Under the pieces are notes generated by a model. It made no database searches. It saw nothing but the letters and a program-made list of their open reading frames with translations, and was not told where the DNA came from. The position numbers were made by a program, and so were the translations under genes. Source: Nageia nagi (taxonomy: Eukaryota; Pinophyta). Taken from it: a stretch of 64,000 nt of DNA. The stretch covers positions 178,126,001-178,190,000 of the forward strand of contig JBITNC010000001.1 in the NCBI GenBank assembly GCA_050084985.1. Direction: 5' to 3'. Positions 22,577-35,510 of the stretch are shown here, one piece after another. Each line of letters starts with the position of its first letter. The first letter of the stretch is position 1.

Positions 22577-24461
22577 AGTAGATTGAAGTAATATAAAAAA
22601 TGCAAGTTTGATGGTTCTAATGGAAAAAAGAAGATGACATCTTGTAAAGGTTTTGGAGATCCTCTAAAACTCCAATTTTTTTTCATTAATAAAATTTACC
22701 TTGTTAATAAAAAAAGTTATAAGAGTGATGATCTGAATGTATTTTAATGGATATATCTCAAGGAAAAATTATAGGCAATGCATCAAGTATTTTTGAAAAA
22801 CCTAGTTTGGATCATTGGGTATATGATCAATTCTAGGATATCCTAAAGACTTTTCCATCAATATGAACTTTTGGGAAGTAACTTCATCATGTAGGTGACC
22901 TTGAATTCATATTAGGAATCAATTATAGGTGTAACTTGTATGAGAAAAATATTTTCATTTTTTGATAAATCATTTTTTGAGTGCCTATGAATTCTTCTTA
23001 TTTTACTAAATTTTTAAATACAAGTTTACTATATATCTGATAATAAGTGATTCAATTTTGAATTTGAGATGTATATGTTGAAATACAATGATTTTGTAAG
23101 ACCCTTTTGGTAGATTATTGTAAAATTTTTTTTAATATAATATCAATTTTAGGTCAATGCAAAATGTTGGATCCACTTTATAGCTAAAAATTGTACATGT
23201 TTTCCTTGATTTTAATGTTTGATCATAATTAATCTCAAAATTTGAGGTGCTTAGCCATGGAATATTGAAAAAGGTGATTAGTACAAAAATGTAGTGACCA
23301 AAGTCTAGTTTTCAAATATATAATTTATTCTAATACTTAGATGATAGAACTTGATTTTTGATAGGCATGTATAAAAACCATTTTTTAAAATATATTATTT
23401 TAGGACCATACCATGCATATATATGCTACATATAATTTATCCTAAATTAAAGTATATTTTTAAATCCTTTTGGAAAAATATACCTTATACACTAAATATT
23501 GTTCACCATATTTCTTCATAATTTTTTACTAGCCCTAATTGTTGTTTTGAAAAGTGCTCATGTACTACACATTATTTTAGCTAAACTTATCCTTTTTCAT
23601 TTTTTTTTTTTTCATTTAATAGAGAATTATCTATAGATTATTCTCATATAATTTTTTTAATAATTCTCAAAAAATAAAAAGTTATTTAAAAAATAAGAGA
23701 ACCTAATTTTTCATGTTTATGGATTAGTTTCATTGAAAATTAAATGAAAAATAGAAAATATAATCCAATTGTAAAAAATAATTACATATTTGAAATCTAC
23801 ATTCTCTCAATTGTAATGGGTTTTAATTTAGTGAAAATATAATGCAAAAAAATCCATCAAATATACTCCATAAGTTAAAAATTTTCATTCCCATTGCCAT
23901 TAACATGTACTTGCAAGTCTAAGGCTAAGGGTTGGTATCCCATTCCTTTCCCAAGCTAAAATCTGATGCAAATTTTAAAAATGGGATTTTAGTACATGTT
24001 ATTTTTAAAAAATTCAAAATGGAACAAGATTTCATTATAAAGAAATGTGATTTCATTTTTAGGAATGAGATACCATTATGAAGAATAAGATTTTGTTATA
24101 AAGAACATGATTTCATTATAAAGAATGAAAATTTATTTTAGGTCGGGCACCCAAAACAAAATGAAATCTTGTAATTTAAAAAATGGGATTTCATTTTAGT
24201 TTTTAGCTCAGGACCTTGAAGTAGAATGGAATCTCGTTATTTAAATAATGGGATACCATTCCTGCCCACCTTTTCCTAAGTAAGAAAATGTCCACTTTTA
24301 ATGGACCCAACTTCTTGCATCCATGCTTTCATATTCTAATTATTTTATGTGTATTATAATATTTAGTATTGCTAAATAATTTATATTATAATTCTTTAAA
24401 TTATATGTCTAATATGTAAAAATATTGCTTGTATGGGTGGTACTTTGAGGGAAATGGATTT
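22577..24461. other. AT-rich sequence; possible small inverted-repeat element inside
   Basis: No coding sequence recognised. The only structured part is at about 23931-24262, listed separately. Confidence 0.45.
23931..24262. repeat. possible MITE-like inverted-repeat element
   Basis: TGGTATCCCATT near 23933 is the reverse complement of AATGGGATACCA near 24249. Between them GATTTCATT and AATGAAATC recur in both orientations, so the segment could fold. The arms match for about 12 bases only, and I see no clear target duplication. Confidence 0.35.
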
Positions 24462-24466
24462 GATAG

Positions 24467-25087
24467 TGTAGATGCCTAAAAATGAATTATTATTTATTAA
24501 ATAATTCATTTTAAAGCATCAAGGAATATGTATTATAAAGAGGGTTAAAATATACCTAAGTAATGTAATCAATGTAATGGACCATCGTGTAATGCAAGAG
24601 GTGTCAAATATGAAAAGAGTCACCTTAAACAATGTAAAAGGCAATGATCCCAAAAATCTAAGAGGATCAATGTATTGCTATAAAAGAATATCAAAGGCAA
24701 CATAAATGATATTGGTGAATATCAAGAGAAAGAGATCAGAACATGGAATATCATTTCTACCAAACCAAAAATGGTGTTTTGTAACACCATCTCTGCATAG
24801 ATATGTTAAACCATTCATCTTGCTTTCATACATATTTATTTCTATTTATGGTTTTGCATATTTCATGCAAATAATGATGTGCTCCTTAACTATTTGTAGC
24901 ATTTGCTTCTTATGGTATATTATTGTGATTGATGTATAATTTCCTTTATGGTGCTTGGATACAAATTTGATAAAGGTACATTATTTATCATGTTCATTTG
25001 ATGCCATATTTTTGATATATGCTTCAATATTATATTATGGATAAATAGTTCTTTGATTTATTATTCATGCATTATTTAGAGTCTAAA
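24467..25087 (+). repeat. 5' LTR of gypsy B
   Basis: Starts TGTAGATGCC and ends near GAGTCTAAA; paired with 31677-32282. A TATAAAAG box is at 24679-24686. The end is set by the target duplication beyond the other LTR; the final CA is mutated in both copies. Confidence 0.82.
24679..24686 (+). promoter_or_regulatory. TATA box in gypsy B 5' LTR
   Basis: TATAAAAG; the corresponding site in the 3' LTR (near 31890) has lost the motif. Confidence 0.5.
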
Positions 25088-25447
25088 TTTTGTTGAACCT
25101 AACTATTTTAATTAATCTTACCTCACTGATAAGATCTTGATATATTTCTTTGATAAGATCCACACTGTTAGTGATGTGCATAGACTAGTTGTAGGTCATA
25201 AATGATGTAAAAATGGACCAAAAAATGGCACAATTGGCACATTTATCCAAAAAAGTGGTAGATCTAATTAAGAAAATAATGAGTTCATGCAGTAATTCAT
25301 AATCAGTTCTAGACCCAACAATAGCTACAAGGTTAACCAATCTTGAGAATAGTAATAAATTCTAACAAAAAGAAGAAGATTATGATGGTGTATTCACCTC
25401 ACCGTTATTTGATAATATCCATAATTATCCCCTACCACTTGAGCATA

Positions 25448-26400
25448 AGGCCCCCAAGTTTGAGATGTTTAGTGGTGACTAAGACCCAAAGCAACATCTT
25501 ATCAGCTTTTAGGAGTGCTTATTGAAATTGGGATTGGAGGAGAAGCTGATGGTAAAATTTTCCTAAGGAGTTTAAAAGATGATGCTAATCAATGGTTCTA
25601 TAATTTTATAGGAGTATCAATAGATTCATTCAAGTCATTAGTAAAAGTGTTCATGGGTCAATACAAGCATAATGTTAAAGAGCAAGGAACTATTATAGAG
25701 TTATGTGCAATGCGCCAAGGAAATAGTGAAACCCTAGAGAAGTATATTCTAAGATTCAAAAAGGTATGTAAATATATTCATAGTAAATTGGATGAAAGTG
25801 AAATTTATAGTATATTTAGAGATTCTATTTTACCAATCATCAATCTACATGCTCCAACTGATAAGAGTATTGGATTTGGGTATTAGTAAAATAATTATTA
25901 CAAAAAGAGAAAGTTTTACTTGAGTTAAGAGATATCAAGTATACATATACTCCTTATAATAAGGAGAATCTAAGGACATACACAAAAATGGAGCATAAGA
26001 TATTGAATATGGATAATGCACCTACATCACCACCTAAATTGATAAGATCAGCTACAATAAGAGATAGAAGGTATACATTTCCAATTCAGCCAAGGTTTAT
26101 TATGAGAGATCTGATGAAAAGAGGTTTATTGCATCCATTAGAGAAAACATAATAAGATGATAATATTCCTATGGTAAAATCTAATACTTATTGCACTTAT
26201 CATCAAAGAAAAGATCATGTTACAAATTTTTGCAAAGCATTAGAGGCAACAAGTTTGGATCTCATTACTCAAGGGAGATATAAAATTAATCAAAAAGATT
26301 TATATCTAGAAGTAATAGGGAAGATAGTTTTAGTTGATAAATAAGTTTGTGCATGATTACAAAGGGGAAATCCAAGGAACATTCCAAATCTAGTTACTAT
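25448..26400 (+). pseudogene. gag: gag remnant of gypsy B
   Basis: PPKFEMFSGD at 25448 starts the capsid similarity; a frame change near 25515 leads into DANQWFYNFIG, then MGQYKHNVKEQG and ILRFKKVCKY. The stop at 25884-25886 ends the longest open part. A knuckle CTYHQRKDHVTNFC lies at about 26192-26233, again with His in place of the second Cys, as in element A. Stops and frame changes separate these blocks, so no protein would be made. Confidence 0.78.
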
Positions 26401-26649
26401 TGAACAAGTAAGTGTCCAACCCAATCCAAACACTTATAGCATGATTGAGCAATTGAAAACTACTCCTACAAAGATTAGTTTGTATGATCTCATATATACA
26501 TCTGAAATACATAGGGAGATATTATATCCTTTCTTAAAAAAATAAATAGTCGCTACCAATATGTATAGTACCATGTTTTTAGAAAACTTATATCTATTAA
26601 GGAATGTGATGCAATTTTATTTTATAGATTTGAAAAGATTAGCAAAGAA

Positions 26650-27724
26650 TTCCTTGCTAAATGTTTAGCTTTATATATCACACCTATGATAAAGGGATGA
26701 GAAATAAAAAGAACATTGGAAGATAATGGATCAATTATTAATGCATGCTCCCACAAATGTTTGACACAACATCAAGAAAAAGGTGTAGAGATACCTCCCT
26801 TAGAAGAAGCTACATTCTGAATTAGAGCCTATGATAGTTCATAAAAAAAACCAGTGGGAGTAATTACAATCTTGGTCATAGTAGGAATCAGGATAGTTGA
26901 GACTTAGTTTCAAATTATGGATTCAAATTTATCATATAACCTATTTTTAGGAAGACTATGGACTCATGGTATGGATGCAGTACCATTTATAGTGCAAGGT
27001 AGATTAAAATTTCAATATCAAGGTGAGGTACATATAGTAGTTGGTGATCTAGAACAATATGCTTTATGTAATGCAGTAGACTTAGAGGAATTCATAATGA
27101 CTTATCTTAGATATGAAATTGTACCATTAGAGGTATATGTAGCAATTGGAAAATTAGAAAAGTAGCCTCAGATTATAGAAACCAGATGGGAATGTACAAA
27201 ATTGAGAACTTGATCTATTTGCATCTATTAAAGATTTGGGATGATAAAAAATTATTAGTTTTGAGGGCCTTTAGTGACATTCCATACTACCTAAAACCAT
27301 ACAACAATGTGAAAATAGTGAGAATAAAGGGGGCTCTTGCTTTGCAATAATAATATATTCATTCCAAGAGACACCAACAAAGGATAAAGCAAAAAATGTA
27401 ATAGGTAAAACCTTTCCATATCCTTTTGTTCACAAGTACATGAAAAATAATTGCAAATATAAAGGAGATGGTTTAGAAAAATTATAATAGGATATGCCTT
27501 CTTTTCCTACTACTTTAGGAGCTCAAAAAATTAAGAATATATTGGGTAGTGATCAGAATACAAAGCAAACAATGGGACCTATCAAGTTTATAAAAGAATG
27601 CAATATGATTGAGCTTTCTGATGATATTGATAAATATTTATGGCTTGATGATACTATACCACTTGAGTTTGATTTATTCAGTACTGATGATGATATTTTA
27701 GAATACTTGGGGGCACATTCATAA
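26650..27724 (+). pseudogene. pro: protease remnant and linker of gypsy B
   Basis: The active-site loop is seen as LEDNGSIINA near 26716, with Asn in the second position, where element A has Asp-Gly-Gly. A flap-like segment follows, and LFLGRLWTHGMDAV (about 26941) is the conserved C-terminal protease segment. After about 27170 the linker is poorly conserved; an open stretch at 27494-27724 is acidic and resembles the linker before RT in element A (FDLFSTDDDILEYLGA). Stops at 26818 and nearby make it inactive. Confidence 0.7.
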
Positions 27725-27955
27725 TTGCTTAAATTTAATGAAAAATAGCAAAAAAGTTACATTCTTAATGAGTATACATATTTTGGACAAGAAGTGAATT
27801 TTAATGAAGTACTTCAAGTTGAGCAAGGAGATGCTGATATATGTGATATTCAAGGATTAGAAGAGATATATTTATTATTATATAAAAAGGATGAATTAAT
27901 ATTCCCATTTTAAGAGCTAGTAGATGTCAATATTGGGACAAGTGATGAGAAAAGG

Positions 27956-29300
27956 TTGGTTAAAATTGGAGCAGCCCTTCCAACACCTCAACAAGAAAGG
28001 TACAAAAATAAATTTATTGAAAATAAAAAGATTTTTTCTTTTTCTTATGTTGATATGCCTAGTTTATATCCCTCTTTTGTTATGCATAATTTACCACTAA
28101 AAGAAGGAGCCAAACCAATTAAACAAAAAGCAAGAAAGATTCATCCTTCTAAGGCATTGTTAGTCAAGAAAAAAATAGAAAATTATTTGAATGTTAGGTT
28201 TATTAAACCAATTGATTATTTATAATTTATGGCTAATATTGTTTATATTACAAAACCTATTAGAGAGATAAATATTTGTACTAATTTTTGTGATATCAAT
28301 AACTCATGTCCAAAAGATGACTTTACATTGCCTAATATTGATATGATTATGGATAGTATTGTTGGTCATGATACTTTATATTTTATGGATGGATTTTTTG
28401 GATACAATCAAATAATGATCAACATAAGACTACTTTTACTACACCTTAGGGAAATTTGTATTGGAAGGTTATTCCCTTTGAATTAAAAAATGTAGGCGCT
28501 ACTTGTTAAAGGACCATGGTGTCTATGTTCCATGAGCACATTCATAAATTTGTGGAGGTATATGTTGATGATATCTTGGTCAAATAAAAGCATGGGCAAG
28601 ATCATTTGGAGCTCCTTGAAGAGGTGTTTCACATTCTCAAAAGGTACAAGCTTAGACTAAAAACTTAAAAATATGCTTTTGGTGTTACTTCAAGAAAGGT
28701 GCTTGGTTTCATGGTTTCAAAAAGGATGTCAAGTTTGTATGGGGTGAAAAATGTGAAAAAGCATTTGAAGATATAAAATAATATTTACTTAATCCTCCTA
28801 TTTCAGTATCTATGAATTTTGAAAAAGAACAATATCTTTACATATCAACCATATTGTATGCGTTGGGGGAAATGTTGTATCAATAGGATGATGAAAATAA
28901 AGAAAAGATAATATACTATCTTAGAAAAAATCTTATTGATTATAAAACAAGATACACACCCATGGAAAAGCTCTAATTTGGTATTGTTTTTGCTATAGAA
29001 AAATTGAGGCATTATCTTTTATATTGCACTACATATGTCATTAGCCTAATTAGTCCACTAAAATATCTTATAGCATAGTAGCATTTGTTAGGAAGGGTAG
29101 CTAAGTGGTTGATGTTATTGCAAGAATTTGATATCAATGTGGTAAAGAAAAAATCTATGAAAGGGAAAGTAATTACAAATTTGATAGCAGAATTCTCTCA
29201 TAATGATGGTACAGTAGTGCATGAAGAGTTCCCAAATGAGTATGATGAGGACTCACAAAGTTAGCGGCATGCAAAACTGATTGAAGGTAACCAATGACAT
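27956..29300 (+). pseudogene. pol: RT and first RNase H remnant of gypsy B
   Basis: RT is readable as IKQKARKIHPSKALLVKKK (about 28117), CPKDDFTLPNIDM (about 28306) and YVDD at 28561-28572, which has survived although the frame breaks near 28420. The segment from the end of the palm to the RNase H is shortened: after VLGFMVSKR (about 28700) the sequence jumps directly to KFVWGEKCEKAFED. The RNase H part includes RTPMEKL-like and VAKWLMLLQEFD segments. Many stops are present. Confidence 0.8.
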
Positions 29301-29365
29301 GATAGTGAAGAAATGATGATCCTAGATGAGCTCATGTGCTATATGGAAGATGAACATACAACATG

Positions 29366-29415
29366 GACCTTATATTTTGATGGATCTAAGTGTTCTTATG
29401 GAGCAGATGCATGTG
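29366..29415 (+). pseudogene. second RNase H stub of gypsy B
   Basis: WTLYFDGSKCSYGA is the first strand of the Archaea-like RNase H with its first catalytic Asp. The domain ends here and integrase-linker sequence follows at once, so most of it has been deleted. Confidence 0.65.
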
Positions 29416-29419
29416 ATTA

Positions 29420-30681
29420 TTGGTATTTACAATTATTGATATTTACAATTATTTGAAAGATCAAACAATTCCATCAAGTTATGATAGAAATGAAAGATTA
29501 AAAAGGATATCTATCAAGTATGTGATTATTGGTGAATTTTTGTACAAAATATATTTTTATGGAGCTCTTTTGAGATGTTTAACACAACATAAAATAACTA
29601 CAACATTAGAAAAAGCACATGATGGGTTGTGAGGAGGATATTTATTTGCAAAAGAATTGTACACTAAGCTTTTATGAATTGGGTACTATTGGTTGATAAT
29701 GGAAGAGGATTGCAAAAATCATGGTAAAACTTGTTTAAAATGTTAAAAACATATAAATTTGGAGAAACAACCAACTCAAGAGTTGAATTCCATAATTTCA
29801 CCATGGTCATTTGCAACATGGGGCATAGATCTAATTGGGCTTATCAATCCACATTCATGGGAAGGTCACAAATTCATTATCACAACAACAAATTTTACCA
29901 AAAAATGGGTTGAGGCCATTCCAATGAAATCAATCACACAAGATAAGAGCATTGCATTCTTGATAGAGAACATAATCACTAGGTTTGGGGTGCCACAAAG
30001 GTTGATCATGAATAATGGGTTGAATTTCAAAGATAAGTACATGAAAACCTTTTGTAAAAAGTTTCATATTGTTCAAACATTTTCTTTATTTTATTATCCT
30101 TAAGGGAATGATCAAGTAGGAGCATCAAATAAAACCATCAAGAGCATCTTATCAAAGACTTGGGATAGATAGAAGGTAGATTGGCGTGAATAGTTACCTT
30201 ATGCATTATGGGCATACATAACAAGTATTAGAACAACCATTGAGCAACACCATTTTTATTAGTCTATGGAGATGAAGTTGTAGTACCATTAGAGCTAGAG
30301 TTGCCATCCTTAAGAATCTCACTATAGGGAGAAATATCATATGAAGAGGCAAGAAAGGGTATATTACAATAGTTGTAATAACTTGATGAGAAAATAATCA
30401 AGATAATTGAACATAAAAAAACCTACCATGCAAAGTTGAAGAGGGCATTTAGAAATAAGATTAAACCAAAGGAATTCAAAGTGGGAGACATGGTACTAAA
30501 GGAAAATATTAACAAGACAACTAAAAATTATAAAGTAAAAGAAAAATTTGAACCAAATTGGTTGGGTCCATTTATTGTAGTTGAAGCAATAGGATCAAGA
30601 GCTTACAAGTTATCATCCATGAATGGCAAACAAGAACTAAAAACCTTCAATGCCATGCACCTCAAATGCTTATTTGCATAA
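29420..30681 (+). pseudogene. int: integrase remnant of gypsy B
   Basis: Blocks in order: the linker (29420-29632), the zinc-binding part (KTCLKC near 29727), the core from ISPWSFATWGIDLIG to GVPQRLIMNNGLNF, and the C-terminal module KFEPNWLGPFIVVEA near 30545. Two of the three catalytic residues are altered: the second Asp is Asn (IMNNG, about 30006) and the Glu region reads GNDQVGASNK. With in-frame stops at about 30101 and beyond, this integrase is dead. The C-terminal 81 codons are still open. Confidence 0.82.
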
Positions 30682-31676
30682 GACAATGGCTTTGTACCTT
30701 GCAAAATAATAAATATTTTATACAAGGTACATGTATTTTAGTTTTTATTTTAATTTTCATTTCTTAGTTAATTTCCTATTTGCAATGTACTTAGCAATAT
30801 GCATTACTATCTACACACCACTTCTTGCATAAAAAAAGAAAAAAAAATGAAAAACATAGTATAATGTCTATGGACTAGTGACATATAAATTCTAGCTTAT
30901 TGATGGCCATTGATACGGCTAGTGAGAGTTCACTCACTTAAAGTTAAATTGATGATGTAGCCATGAGCAAGATGTTGAAATTGATTCATTCTCAATGGAT
31001 GATGTAACTTGCTATGTATCCACATGATTTTTGCTTTGAACCATACAAATCATAATGTCTCAAGGTCATAGACATAAAATATATAACCATTGATAGCCAT
31101 CGATATGACTAGGGAGAGTTCACTCACTTAAAATATAAATTGATGATACAACCATAAGTATATTGTTGATATTGAATCATCATAAATGGATGACACAACT
31201 CACTATGTATCTAAATTATTTCATGTAGTGTATATCTAACACTTGTTGTAGGTATCCACATCAAAAGAAAAATAAAAAAATGAAGCAAAATTCATGAAAC
31301 TAATGATGTGACACATTGTTAACATGTATTCAATAATGTGTGTAATAGATAATTAGGAGATGAGATTAAAGGATCACTTCTATATCAAGGCATGGATGTA
31401 AGAGTATCAAATTCTTGAGTATCAAAAAATAAGGGATGACCAAATCCATGGTTGAATAGAATAAGGGGAAAAAAGGATACAATTCATTAGGTTTTGTCTT
31501 GTTTGCACTACTCAAGGAGCTTTATGAGGAAACCAAGCCAAAATGGGGCACTAAAGGACCCTCATCATCACCATCAAATGGCAATGCCAAATGGAAATTT
31601 TAAAAACTTTTTACCATACTTATTCTTTGGATATGTAATCTCATTTCTTCAATCACACCTCAAAAGAGGGAATAAA
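30682..31676 (+). other. 3' non-coding region and purine tract of gypsy B
   Basis: About 1 kb with no coding sequence. Two diverged copies of a segment beginning TTGATGGCCATTGAT or TTGATAGCCATCGAT, with CACTCACTTAAA (about 30900 and 31087), suggest a 190-base tandem duplication. It ends in AAAAGAGGGAATAAA just before the 3' LTR, a good purine tract. Confidence 0.65.
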
Positions 31677-32282
31677 TGTATATGCCTAAAAAAGAATTAT
31701 TATTTATTAAATAATTCATTTTAAATCATCAAGGAATATGTATTGTAAAGAGGGTTAAAATATACCAAAGGTAATGTAATCAATGTAATGGACCATTGTG
31801 TAATGCAAGAGGTATCAAATATCAAAAGATACACCTTAAACAATGTAAAAGGAAATAATCCCAAGAATAAAAGAGGATCAAAATGTTGCATAAAATAATA
31901 TCAAAGAGAAAATAAATAATATCAATGAATATAAAGAGAAAGAGATCAAAACATGCAATATCATTTCTACCCAACAAATAATGGTATTTTGTAACACCAC
32001 CTCTACATATATCTGTTAAACCATTCATATTGCTTTCATACATCTTTATTTTTGTTCATGGCTCTACATCTTTCATGCATCTAATGACATGCTCTTGGGT
32101 ATTTGGCGACATTTTATTCTTATGGTATATTATTACAATTGATGTATGATTTCCTTTATGGTGCTTGGATGTGAGTTCAAAAAAGTTACACTATTTATCA
32201 TGTTCTTATGATATATGCTTCAATATTATATTATGGATAATAGTGCTTCAATTTATTATTCATGCATTATTTAGAGTCTATA
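31677..32282 (+). repeat. 3' LTR of gypsy B
   Basis: Starts TGTATATGCC, ends GAGTCTATA; direct repeat of 24467-25087. Followed by the target duplication GATAG at 32283-32287. Confidence 0.85.
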
Positions 32283-32287
32283 GATAG

Positions 32288-32604
32288 TGCTCCCCAACTT
32301 AGATTATATCATTAGTTGGTTGAATATCTTGTATTATTTATTTTTCTTAGTGACGTGGTGATAATTATTATTTTTTTCTAGTCACCAATCTTATCATAAT
32401 TTCCTTCCTTTTTTTTTCCTCTAGTTAGATACTACAAAAATTTGGTTTTCAATCCCTTAACCACCTATTGGTGCCCAAATTTTGGGTTTTCACTACTAGG
32501 TTTTATTATTATTATAATTTTTGCAACAAGCTATTCGAAAGACAATGTGGTTTTTAAATAGCTCCTCACCTAACAATGGTAATGATAATTTTCATTATAC
32601 ATAT
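32288..32604. other. short unassigned gap
   Basis: AT-rich sequence between gypsy B and the microsatellite, with no recognised feature. Confidence 0.45.
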
Positions 32605-32663
32605 ACATACATACATACATACATACATACATACATACATACATACATACATACATACATACA

Positions 32664-32699
<36 letters not shown>
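32605..32699. repeat. (CATA)n microsatellite ending in (TA)n
   Basis: About 21 near-perfect CATA tetranucleotide repeats, then five TA units that run up to the edge of the neighbouring LTR element. Confidence 0.97.
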
Positions 32700-33184
32700 T
32701 GTCATACTTTCTAATACAAAGTATACTTCAAGTTTCACACTAGATTTTTTTTAATTTATTTACCAAAACTAATAGCTTTATTTTAAAAATGCTCATTTTA
32801 TATTTTTAAATATTAAAAAATTAATAATAAATTGTAGATACCTATTTTATAACATGGATTTATTCATTTAATAATATTAATTGTAGTTTAATACTATATA
32901 TTATTAAAATAGTACAATAGTTAATATTTATTGATAATAAATTATCAACAAATAAATAAATAAATAATATTATAACTTCATATAATATTATTTATATATT
33001 TTTGAAAGGTAATGAATATCTTAACTTAATATAATTTCCTTTATGAATTTTTTTTACTTATTATTAACTAATTTCATTACTTGTAGGAAAATAGACTAAC
33101 CTAAGCCCATTAGCTAAAGACACAAGTTGGAAATTTATAGCAAACACTCAAGAGGAAAGGTATATAAAAAGTAGGGTCATTAAA
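32700..33184 (-). repeat. 3' LTR of the LARD element
   Basis: On the minus strand it begins TTTAATGACCC (the other copy has TGTAATGACCC) and ends GACA. It matches 35511-36000 closely over its full length. Confidence 0.85.
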
Positions 33185-33194
33185 TTCTTCCCCA
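33185..33194 (-). promoter_or_regulatory. polypurine tract of the LARD element
   Basis: On the minus strand GGGGAAGAA lies immediately before the LTR start, the expected site of plus-strand priming. Confidence 0.6.
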
Positions 33195-35491
33195 ATTAGA
33201 CTAAACATAGTCCTTTATGTTTTGCTAAGTTAAAAAAAAGTAGGAGATGCATTTTTCACACAAAACACCTACGTACACATAAATAACTACAAGTAAGAAT
33301 ACAAATGAGTGTCAAACAAAATCAAATTCCAACAAACTCATTTCACATAAATAAACACTTCTCTTTTTCTTCTATAAGAAAATACTATTTACTAAGCTAG
33401 GCTACCCCATCATTGCTCTATCATGCAATTATAAATCCATTGAGCTAGGATACTCCATCATAACTCAATCAAATAAATAATTATACAATACAATACAAGA
33501 AATAAAATTTTCACAAAACACACTATGTACAAACAAACAATTTTCTAATGCAACACAAGGGTATGGTGCTCTTTTACCCCAAGGTAACATCCTTTCCTAA
33601 TAAGAAAACAATCATCAAAATGATATCTAAATGCATAGTTATCCTCATGGGCTATCAATTGATCATTTCCCATTTACATACTCGAATTTGGTGTTCATTC
33701 TTTATAGTTTGAGAACACTTGAAAAAACAAACACTCACAACACTTCTAAACTTCAAGGTAAGTGCAAAAGTCATAATTTAATACAATATATTCTACATCT
33801 ATTCAAATGAATTATAGTAAAAATAATTTTACCAACAAGTTTATAGAGCACCCTTTTCTCATTTTGAGATGTCTCCCACATATTATGAACATGTAGAGAT
33901 CACTTCCACATATATAAAATACATGCATATAGGCAAATCAAATTTTCTCTTCAAATTATAAGATAATAAAATTATAGGTTAGAAAAATCCTTTTAACCTT
34001 CGTGGTCTATAATATTTGCTATTTCAACAATTATCAAGCTATTCCCTTTGATAATAATTTAAGAAATTTTAGTTCTAACATATTATGTATTTTTATAAAC
34101 TAAAATCAAGATATGTATAACATTATCCTTAATTTTAAAATTACAAAGAAAAAATGAGAAATTTTTACCAAAATCTCTTTTCCTAGCATCATACTTTATC
34201 TTCACATCAGTGTTGCATGATCAATTTCATGAAAAATGATACAAACTTTCTTCTCAAGTTTTGAAATCCTCAGTGGCATTCTCTAGAGAGCAATAATTTT
34301 GACCTAGAACTTCAAAAAGTTCTTTTTAGGGTCTTTTATCAAGCAAAAATTTCACCTTCCTTATGAAAATTTTCTCGCTCATGGTCAATCAACTCTAAAA
34401 GTGTTCAAGTTATCTTGTCCAATTACCAAAATTTATTTTATAAATGTCATTTTCCCACCTCGATAAATTTTCAAATGATATGATCTACCCATTGATTACT
34501 AGTTTATTTTAGGTTATTCTCATTAACTATGAGAATAAAAACCCATAAGATCAAATATGCTAGAATAAAAATAAATTTTGTTACCATAACAATCAAGAAA
34601 TTGAATTTCATAAAATATAATACTAGTCTTAAACAACACCCAAAAAGGTCTCAATAAGGTCAAGAGCATTCAATGGGTGAATACACTTCACAAACACATA
34701 GGATTTTAAGAAAATCCCTAATACAAAACTTTGGAATTGAATTCCAAAAATAATCACAACTTGAATAATTTCATGTTTTCAAAGAAAAGGTTGTATTTTA
34801 CTAATCCTATCTAAACCACACCTTTAAAAATATAAATATGGGTTAAGGCAAAAATCCCACATTTGGAGTTTAAATTAGTTGTGATGAATGACTTCCCAAG
34901 TGGATGAGAGTGATCAATTCCCATAAACATCCAAGTCATGTGATAGCTAGTAATTCTAAACATTTTCCATGTTTAGAGTACTTGGAATTTGAATTTTATA
35001 CATATCCCATGTATAAACCAACTTATATCACTTGTGACTTTTGGGATCTTATTAGGGCCCATACATCTAAGAAGGGACACAAACAACCCATCACTTATCA
35101 TGCTACCTCATGAAAGTGATCTTAAGAGTAATGCCTTAATGTATTATACCCATATCATCAACCCATAATATAAATCCAACATCAATATCACTCCCTAATA
35201 TTGATTGGTTATCTATCACCTACCCATAACACTCGCTAGAGGCCACCACTTTACTTGTGGTATCTACCTACCCATAACTCCTATGGTATACCACCATGCC
35301 AAGAATAACCTACTTGTCATTATTTAGCAAAGGTGTATTGGCTTTATCTAACCTAGATAGATATAGTATTAAATACTTTTTTATAGACAATCAATCATAA
35401 AGACCAAAATCCCACCTACTAGAAAAATATAGCAAACAAGAAACAAAATTTTCTATACCAACACCAATAAGCACTAGCCTATGCCCTTTAC
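33195..35491 (-). other. internal region of the LARD element
   Basis: 2.3 kb without a recognised domain on either strand; the longest open stretches are short and unrelated to gag or pol. A phrase CTACCCATAAC recurs near 35220 and 35270. Confidence 0.6.
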
Positions 35492-35503
35492 GCTCTGATA
35501 CCA
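35492..35503 (-). promoter_or_regulatory. primer-binding site of the LARD element (initiator-Met tRNA)
   Basis: GCTCTGATACCA on the + strand is the exact reverse complement of TGGTATCAGAGC, the initiator-Met tRNA site used by copia B. It lies seven bases inside the LTR. Confidence 0.88.
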
Positions 35504-35510
35504 AATGAAA

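Larger units (their letters stand above)
24467..32282 (+). mobile_element. Ty3/gypsy retrotransposon B, Tat type, complete but decayed
   Basis: LTRs at 24467-25087 and 31677-32282 enclose gag, protease, RT, RNase H and integrase remnants in the usual order. The target duplication GATAG is present at 24462-24466 and 32283-32287. The proteins are recognisably related to element A (QYKHN in gag, PKDDF in RT, GVPQRLIM in integrase), but stops and indels are very frequent. Parts of the RT thumb and most of the second RNase H are deleted. This is an old, dead copy of a related family. Confidence 0.9.

Noticed and set aside
32521-32754. Open frame with THTYIHTYIH repeats
   Set aside because: It is only the translated (CATA)n microsatellite.
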